Shown here: positions 58,010 to 64,000 of the stretch, piece after piece
How the letters are laid out: each line of letters starts with the position of its first letter
Numbering within the stretch: position 1 is the stretch's first letter
Source of the DNA: Scedosporium boydii
Taxonomy: Eukaryota > Ascomycota > Sordariomycetes > Microascales > Microascaceae
Reading direction: 5' to 3'
Assembly (NCBI GenBank): GCA_002221725.1
Contig: NJFT01000002.1
Coordinates: 310,001 to 374,000 of the forward strand
Length of the DNA stretch: 64,000 nucleotides
Notes under the pieces: generated by a model
What the model was told of the DNA's origin: nothing
Seen by the model: the letters and a program-made list of their open reading frames with translations, nothing else
Database searches by the model: none
Made by a program: the position numbers and the translations under genes

Positions 58010-60181
58010 ATGGTGTCCTGGCGGGTCACTATATTGGCCGTCTTGGCCCCAGTTGTATTTGGAGCTCCTTCTACTGCTCAATTAAAGTCGGACGTAACGA
58101 TTCTGATCAACAATGATCTGCAAGGTACGTGATATAACGGTCTTGCCATGTGCAAGCAAGTTGTACAAAACTGACATTGAATTGCAGGCCCAGATAGTCC
58201 CTCTGCTGATTCGGGCGTCCTCTTCATCAGTGAGAAGCAAACCCTAAAGCGGGCCAAAGTAGCGTGTCAGGCTCTGGGTGAGTCTCTGTGGTCGCCAGAC
58301 TCTGAGACTGCTAGCATCCAGCCAAATCTCAATTACCTTGCTTATCAGAAGCGAGTCAAGAAATCTTCCAAGTTCTGGGTTGCTGCCGATGGAGATGGTG
58401 CTCGCAGCATATCGGTTTCTGGAGAAGTCGCCAGTGAAGATGGCTCAGCGCGCCTACCCGTTCTCTGTACACAGACTGCGCCATTCTCGAACAACACCGC
58501 CCAGGATACAAGCGAAAAGTGGCAGATCACGGTTGAATCCAATAACGAGAAGCTCACCGGGTACGGTCATAGCCCCTCTTGGCTCGTAATAAACTCACCG
58601 CGTAAAGCTAACTATACCCTTGCTTGTAGCTTCCGTGACAGGAACACTTTCCGATTCCTCGGTATCCGATATGCTCCCGAGCCCCAGAGATTTGCCTACT
58701 CCGAGGCCTACAAGGGCAACGGCAGCGACGTCTCAGCGTTAGAATACGGATCTCAATGTTTCCAGTACGGCTCGGGCTCTGAAGACTGCCTGTTCCTCAA
58801 TATCTGGACGCCCTACCTCCCTCGATCGGGATGCGCGAAGAAGAAGAACCTCAAGCCCGTCATGTTCTGGATTCACGGCGGCGCCTTTACTGGAGGCACC
58901 GCGAACGACGAGACATTCGATGGCGCCAACATTGTCTCGCGAGGCGACGTTGTCCTTGTTGCGATCAACTACCGTCTTGGAAAGCTCGGATTCCTTGCTC
59001 TAGATGACGGAGAGACTAATGGAAATTACGGTCTCGCCGATATTGTCGTTGCTCTGGACTGGGTTCGAGAGAACATTAAGGATTTTGGAGGAGACCCTGA
59101 CAGGATCGCCGTGTTTGGGCAGAGTGCTGGCGCAGGTGCCACGCGTGCTTTGATTGCCTCGCCCGAAGCTAAGGGTAAGTTCGCCGCTGCGATCCCGCTG
59201 AGCAACCTCGGCGGCCTGGGTTATGGCACGACGTATTCAAAGTATTTTACCATATCTGAGGCGGCGGAGCGGGGAGGAAATGCGCTCGTCGAGGCTGCCA
59301 ACTGCACCGATGCTTCTTCTTCTTCACCCGTCGAATGCCTTCGAGCTCTTCCAGTCGACCAAGTCACTAGCCTCAACGGTGACATACGTTACCTCGTGAT
59401 AGACGGAAAGTACCTCACGTCTGATGAGCTCCCTCTCTCCCCCGGCGAGGCCCTCGACATCCAACTTATGATGGGCATCACAGCCGAAGACGGCGGTCCA
59501 TTCATCACATTCCAGCAGGGCATCACAGCATCAGATCAAGAAGAGTGGATCACCTCCCAAGGCTTCCCTTACCCTTCCGCCGACCTCTATCCCCTCGCCC
59601 CACTCGACAACGTCACCATGGCCGTAGACTGGAAAGGCGCCCAGCTCGCAACCGACGCCGTCTTCCGCTGTATCGACCAAGCCACCGTCAACGCCGCGCT
59701 CACCAACTCCCTCCTCCCCCACGTCTACTACTACGAATTCGACCGCACCTACCAGACACCGGGATGGCCCAAGACGGACCTCTGCGAACCGCAGGGCCGT
59801 CCCGACGGCGACCCCTCGGCGCCACCGGGTTATCTCCGCTGCCACAGCGGCGAGCTGCTCTACGTCTTTGGAAATATTGCGCGCGAGGGGCTCCCGTTCC
59901 GGGATAACCAGGACCTCGCGTTTGAGCAGCTCACGCTCGACATGTTTGCGTCTTTTGCGCGGACGTACGATCCTAATCCCGATGAGGCGTTCCTTGAGGC
60001 GAGGGGGTTCGAGAGCACGCTCGGTGCTGTGCGGAGGACGGGGAGGTGGGAGGCGGCTGTGGATGGGGATTTGAAGCTTCGGGCTTTGGACTGGCCTGTT
60101 GAGGAAGGGAGTCAGATGGAGGGTTTTAGGAGTTTGGAGCAGTGCGAGTGGCTAGAGCTAGGGTTGGGCTATTACCTGTGA
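58010..60181 (+). CDS. Secreted type-B carboxylesterase with extra N-terminal region
   Basis: Alpha/beta-hydrolase of the carboxylesterase type B family, substrate unknown. Exons 58010-58124, 58188-58560 and 58630-60181 give 679 residues; introns end TTGCAG and TTGTAG, with GCTAAC before the second acceptor. A signal peptide is present (MVSWRVTILAVLAPVVFGA). The catalytic domain starts near residue 164 (FRDRNTFRFLGIRYA) with CLFLNIW, FWIHGGAF (oxyanion region), nucleophile Ser about 328 in FGQSAGAG, the acid probably in ITAEDGGPF, and His in LRCHSGELLY. The 160 residues before it are unusual for the family: ACQALGESLWSP ... SSKFWVA ... RLPVLCTQTAPF resembles a C-type-lectin-like layout with two cysteines. 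A GTGAGT inside exon 2 (58278) is read through, since the frame stays open and sensible. The N-glycosylation sequon NCT and others suit a secreted enzyme. Confidence 0.88.
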
Positions 60182-60476
60182 GGTTGAGGTTCGCACCGAT
60201 GCTGTTAGCAACTCTGCATCCCCAGCTATCTTCCGGCCTATACTTGGCTAAAAGAGACAAAAACAGCAAAATGCCACTTTGAAGTTTGAATCACATTTAT
60301 GGATCGAAATAGGGATACATTCCGTCAAAGCCATCCACGGTAGTGAAGCGGGTGGGTATAAGCGGGTCTCGTCATTTCACTATTCCCGGACTGGATTAAT
60401 TAGGCGCGGCCAGAAACAAGCGAAAAGATTCTCAGAGTCGCTTGGGGCCACCACAAACCCACGAGCGAAGAGAAAA
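60182..60476. other. Short intergenic region before tRNA gene
   Basis: About 295 bp between the esterase stop and the tRNA. Nothing recognisable apart from the esterase 3' flank and the tRNA 5' flank. Confidence 0.4.
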
Positions 60477-60562
60477 TCCCATATAGTGTAGAGGTTATCA
60501 TTGTGCCCTCTCATCAAGCGGGAAGCAAGGCATAGACCCCGGTTCGATTCCGGGTATGGGAG
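60477..60562 (+). tRNA. tRNA-Glu (CUC) with a 14-nt intron
   Basis: Cloverleaf by eye: acceptor stem TCCCATA pairs with TATGGGA, followed by G. The D region TAGTGTAGAGGTTATCA is typical of tRNA-Glu. The anticodon stem GTGCC pairs with GGCAT and the loop reads C-T-CTC-A, then 14 nt (TCAAGCGGGAAGCA) before the final A. That position, one base 3' of the anticodon, is the canonical nuclear tRNA intron site. The T arm is CCCGG-TTCGATT-CCGGG. A T-run (CTTTTTTTCCC, near 60583-60592) downstream suits RNA polymerase III termination. Anticodon CUC reads GAG. Confidence 0.9.
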
Positions 60563-60582
60563 CTCAGTTCCAGTTCAATTTT

Positions 60583-60602
60583 CTTTTTTTCCCTCTTTTT
60601 TC
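60583..60602 (+). terminator. RNA polymerase III T-run terminators downstream of tRNA-Glu
   Basis: Two T-runs of six to seven bases within about 40 bp of the tRNA 3' end, on the coding strand. This is the usual Pol III stop signal. Confidence 0.7.
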
Positions 60603-61448
60603 TAGTTCAGTGCCTCTCACCAAGATTTTTTTGCCTAAAGACCTTTGAATTTGCTCTGACCCTTTGAGTCTGGGCGACTGATGGGCGTGAGGTCCAACCA
60701 ACCCTCTGTCGTCAAGATTACTTGGCTTGGGAATATCATTTCAAGCTTTCAGGTTAAATGTACGAAGTAAAGGATTGGACCAAATCTTTTAAAATCCCAC
60801 GATGTTGTCCTGGGCCACCCCCGTTGGATTCTCGAGGAAGCGCTAGGCTGGTTTCAGCATGGCCTGCGGCGGACGCTACGGCCACCCGTTTCCCCCTCCG
60901 GGGCCAGTCCCGAGAAATCGTTCGGGGTTTTCAAGGTTCGCTCAGACGGAGTGGGGAACTCGGACGCCGCTGTCTTCCGGCTTAGGATTATCACAGAAAT
61001 GGACGTTCTTGCGGCAGCTCTATTTGTCTACCAAAAAACAAATCATGGTGTGCATCAATTCATACGAGTCTATTTGGGATACTGAGAGAGCGGACACGAA
61101 GATAGAGCCCTCCGCTCTATCGCTCTCGGTTCATGTCCGCCTGCTAAATCTTGCTTCGTCCAAGGTGGTGATTCCCCCTCCAAGTTCGAGATCGCTGAGA
61201 TGTGCAGTGGCATTGACAATGGTGAAGAGACGATTCGCGCCCGTCCGCAGATACAAAGACTCCATCAAGAACATCAGTTGATCTTGAAAAGGGCCAAAGT
61301 CGCAAAGTAGTCCCACCAACGTCTCGTTCTTAGGAGGTCCTCCCGCTCAGCGATTAGAGCCCAATCAAGCTCCAATCCACTCCCTTCCATTTTTCGCTCT
61401 TAAGCCAGGTAATCTCGTCGCGAGACAGGGGATGAGAAGACGCGACAG
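60603..61448. other. Intergenic region
   Basis: About 850 bp without a convincing gene. A small hairpin-like inverted pair AGAGCGGA...CTCTCGGTTC lies around 61085-61130. Open frames lack motifs. Confidence 0.4.
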
Positions 61449-62093
61449 TCACACGCAACCTTTCGACCCGAGCTCTCGCCGCCCTAACAGCGGAAATTTG
61501 CCTCTCCCTCGCGAGGAGACAAACGAAGGCGCTGCTGAAAAAACGAGAGGGATAAAAGAGACAAGACGCTGAAAACCACGCGGTATGATGCCTAAAAAGG
61601 GTATGGTTTCGATAAATCCGGTAAGGGCGGCCGAGCTGTCGAAGCGAGACACGAAATACAAGTTAGGTGATGCCCTACACATTGGAGGGAGGGAGAGAAT
61701 GGGGGAAACTCACATGGCGCCAGCACCCGTCCAGCCCATCTGTCGCCTCAAAAGCAGGAACCTTTCCAGTCGGGCGAGATTCGAATCGAGGTCTTCGAGG
61801 GCCAGTTTAATCTTGAGCTGGGCCCTTTGCACTCGCATTAGCACATCCCCAGCACCATATTCGAGATCCTCTTGGGAGAATTCCTCGGGCTGGGGTGGGT
61901 CAGAGGCTAGCGGATTTTTAGCGAATGTTCACACCCACATCTCTCTCATCTCTCACTTCTCAAATAGCACTTTACGTACCTATAGGCGTTGTGTTAGGAA
62001 GAAGGCCTCGTGAGGCTGCAAGCCATTGATATCGCCTGTACTCTTCCGAGTAGTTGGCTGCACGGGATTTCGCGGGGATGACGATCTGTGATA
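61449..62093 (-). CDS. Unrecognised spliced gene (3' exons only)
   Basis: Three consecutive exons can be joined in frame: 61980-62093 (5' limit uncertain), 61714-61906 and 61449-61635. Introns are 73 and 78 nt with GTACGT and GTGAGT donors, CTAAAA/CTAAC branch-like sites and CTAG/ACAG acceptors. The joined peptide is about 164 residues: an amphipathic start (NYSEEYRRYQWLAASRG), a coiled-coil-like helix (RVQRAQLKIKLALEDLDSN), then MGWTGAGAISAALTGFIE and a hydrophobic stretch RLVSFIPLVFSAAP that could be membrane-associated. No ATG lies in frame before the upstream stop, so a 5' exon remains unfound. I recognise no family. Gene existence rests on splice-signal and phase agreement. Confidence 0.42.
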
Positions 62094-62545
62094 CTGCCAA
62101 ATGAGGTGACGGAAGGAGCTGAAGTCGTCGAATCTGGCCAGTGGGCTCATTCACTATCTTATTCCTTCACTCAAAGGAACAAGGTGTTGGCAACTGGGGC
62201 TGGAAATGAGGGAGAGGGTAGTGAGAGTAGTGAGAGGATAGTGAGAGTAGTGAGAGTAGTGAGAGCAGTGAGAGAGAGTTCGTAGATGGTGTCAAATTGG
62301 ATCAATTGATCAGTGTAAACTTTCCAAGAACAACATTTAACTCGAACCCGGATTCTGTTTGATCTTGCCTTTGATAAAACTGGCCCTGGATCACTTAGTG
62401 CTGCCTGTTGCCTCTTGCTTGCTCCATCTCCCTCAACATCGACTCTGCATCAATTGCTCCTTCCGACCACATGTGCTAGAGTAATGTTGAACTGTTGGAA
62501 TTCGTCGAACAAGACCTCTAATAATATTGAACATTGAAGTTTGGG
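62094..62545. other. Intergenic region with G/A-rich tandem repeat
   Basis: About 450 bp. It holds the likely 5' exon or promoter of the preceding minus-strand gene and the tandem repeat at 62219-62277. Candidate minus-strand ATGs near 62435-62480 read into a stop without a good donor. Confidence 0.4.
62219..62277 (+). repeat. Imperfect tandem repeat GTGAGAGTA
   Basis: About six tandem copies of a 9-bp unit GTGAGAGTA with single-base variants (GGA, GCA). Read directly. Confidence 0.85.
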
Positions 62546-62722
62546 GTTTACATTCCCACCATACAAACATCATTGATCAATGATCAATCAATTCTAACAC
62601 TTTGTGTTGGTGGGTGTACTGGGCTTGTCGTGCATTCCTAAAGTACTCGCTCGAGCAGTCAGTTGTCCGTTCGCAACGACAAGCAGAATCATGATAAATG
62701 TTTGTATGGTGGGAATGTAAAC
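62546..62722. mobile_element. MITE-like element with 25-bp terminal inverted repeats
   Basis: Perfect 25-bp inverted repeats at 62546-62570 and 62698-62722 enclose 127 bp. The arm begins GTTTACATTCCC and ends ACAAACAT. Inside are further complementary pieces (GCTTGTCGT and ACGACAAGC, plus GATCAAT-rich sequence), so the whole 177 bp could fold back. There is no coding capacity. This is the structure of a non-autonomous foldback or MITE element; no clear target-site duplication was identified, and no second copy exists in this window. Confidence 0.6.
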
Positions 62723-64000
62723 AAACCAAGTTGGTTTCTTCATTCAGTTCCAGTCCATTCATACCATCTTCCGAACCCGCCCTTGGGGTATTGATCAATT
62801 AGTCAAATTCCAGGGGATGATTCTGTCCAGACGGCGCAAATGTGCAATGCAATTGTGCATCGCCTCACCATGGCCCTCCCTCCCCCCTCCCTTCCCTCTC
62901 CAGACGGCCTCGTTGTCACCAAAGATTAATACCGCCCTGGAAACCGGGGCGACCCTCACTCTCCAGCGAGAGAAGATCAGCGATGGTGGTGTGTGACACA
63001 GCAGTACAAGTGCTAGGCCGCCTCATTTCGCCTAGATTTCTCAAGGGACGCGCTGTGGCGAATGTGCTTGATGAGCCAAACCTTTTTCTTCACCGAGGCT
63101 CGAACATTCCTGCCGAGCTAGCATTCCAAATTGATATTTTGTTTTCTTTGCCTTTTGAGGGAATGTCGCCGGGGAAATGGACCCAGCAACAACTGCAGCG
63201 AGGACTTCGTCAGAGTCTTGGAGCACATTGTCTTTCCACGTAGCCTGCGTTGTCGACGATGAGTTGTCTGAAGCCAGCCAAGCGAATCGTCTCCGCTGTT
63301 TATTTGTGTCGGCCGGTCTGGGCAACCAACTCGATATCCAGGCAGCAACTTAGAAATGAACCTTTCTTTTTTTTTTTTACCTCTTTATTGCCAGCCAGGC
63401 TTTATTAGCCACGACAATGGTGGGTGGGCGACTCCCATGACCAAGATATGGCTCGCCTCGTTTCTTCTTCTAGTAATCGGAGGTATTACGTTGAAACGCA
63501 GACTCGATTCGAAGCGGTCTTGACCGAGCTATGCATCCATTGATCCGATCATATATGTCGCTGGGAACACCGACCTCACTTAACCCACCTTCCTTAGGTC
63601 ATCCCAGCTCCCATACCAAGGTGTAGTAATAAACAGCTTAGGGCGGAAAGAACCCTACGACGTTGGATTGAATACTCTAGTTATAAGAAGGCTACCATAT
63701 TCACACAAGCAACCGAGGAGAGTAACCGAGAGTAACCGGCTTGTGTCTTTGATAATCCGACCCGACTACCGTCGAGGGAAAGTGTTGCGACACAAGCCCA
63801 AACAGGCTCTGGTCAAACCACAAATATGGATAGGGAACCGGTTCCTCCCCAGAAAACCACCAGTCCGGCACAGCCTCTGCGACCAACCGTGGGCCGTGAA
63901 ACCTGGTGTGCTCAAGGCTCCGTGTCAGTTCGGTATCTCTCCGTGTCTGTCCGAGAAGGGGGGGCAACCCCCGGACAAGGAAACTGCCAAACTCTAAAAA
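62723..64000. other. Gene-poor right end of window
   Basis: About 1.3 kb with no convincing gene. The open frame at about 63668-63997 (+) lacks any motif and has an antisense partner of similar length. A T-run lies at 63369-63378. Confidence 0.45.

Noticed and set aside
58278..58340. Intron starting at GTGAGT inside esterase exon 2
   Set aside because: The frame stays open through the site and the residues (ALGESLWSPDSE) continue a coherent domain; no in-phase acceptor gives a better protein.
63668..63997. 110-codon open frame at the right edge
   Set aside because: No motif, Pro/Arg/Lys-rich, with an antisense frame of similar length; no splice or family support.

Overview
The window is nuclear DNA of a filamentous ascomycete (Pezizomycotina, probably Sordariomycetes). 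The grounds are many short introns (about 45-100 nt, one of 422 nt) with GTANGT-type donors and CTAAC-type branch sites, intergenic spacers of about 0.3-3.7 kb, and the gene families present: a HET-domain protein, a DUF2828 protein, an Hce2-type secreted protein, and Tel1 and Mip1 orthologues. No operons, CRISPR arrays or transposase genes are visible. Most exon joins below were derived by eye from splice signals plus frame and family conservation.

Layout. 0.2-0.6 kb: a small unrecognised gene on the minus strand, then about 3.7 kb without a convincing gene. 4.4-10 kb: a divergent translation pair, eIF3 subunit l (-) and the ribosome-maturation GTPase Efl1/Ria1 (+). 10.5-17 kb: three minus-strand genes, a MYND zinc-finger protein, COP9 signalosome subunit 5, and a DUF2828/vWA-like protein. 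18-22 kb: an accessory locus on the minus strand, a HET-domain exon with no usable start codon lying directly below a TPR-like/ZZ-zinc-finger reading frame that is cut by one in-frame TAG. 23.5-25.8 kb: a TPR-like protein (+). 26-31 kb: a histidine-phosphatase (Pmu1-like) gene and cullin-4, both minus. 31.3-40.5 kb: a seven-exon TEL1/ATM kinase gene. 41.3-46.7 kb: NUP192, divergent from TEL1. 47.4-49.1 kb: a RING protein resembling Slx8/RNF4. 49.1-51.8 kb: gene-poor. 51.8-55.4 kb: mitochondrial DNA polymerase gamma (MIP1). 56.5-60.2 kb: two secreted proteins, an Hce2-like protein and a type-B carboxylesterase with an extra N-terminal region. 60.5 kb: an intron-containing tRNA-Glu(CUC). 61.4-62.1 kb: the 3' part of an unrecognised spliced gene. 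62.5-62.7 kb: a MITE-like inverted repeat.

Functional themes. Several genes belong to ubiquitin and genome-maintenance pathways: CSN5 removes Nedd8 from cullins and CUL4 carries the Nedd8-acceptor motif; TEL1 and the Slx8-like RING protein act in DNA damage responses in other fungi; MIP1 copies mitochondrial DNA. This is a loose neighbourhood, not an operon. The least ordinary part is the 18-22 kb HET/TPR/ZZ locus, which reads as a single allorecognition-type gene carrying a nonsense mutation, or as two unusually arranged neighbours.
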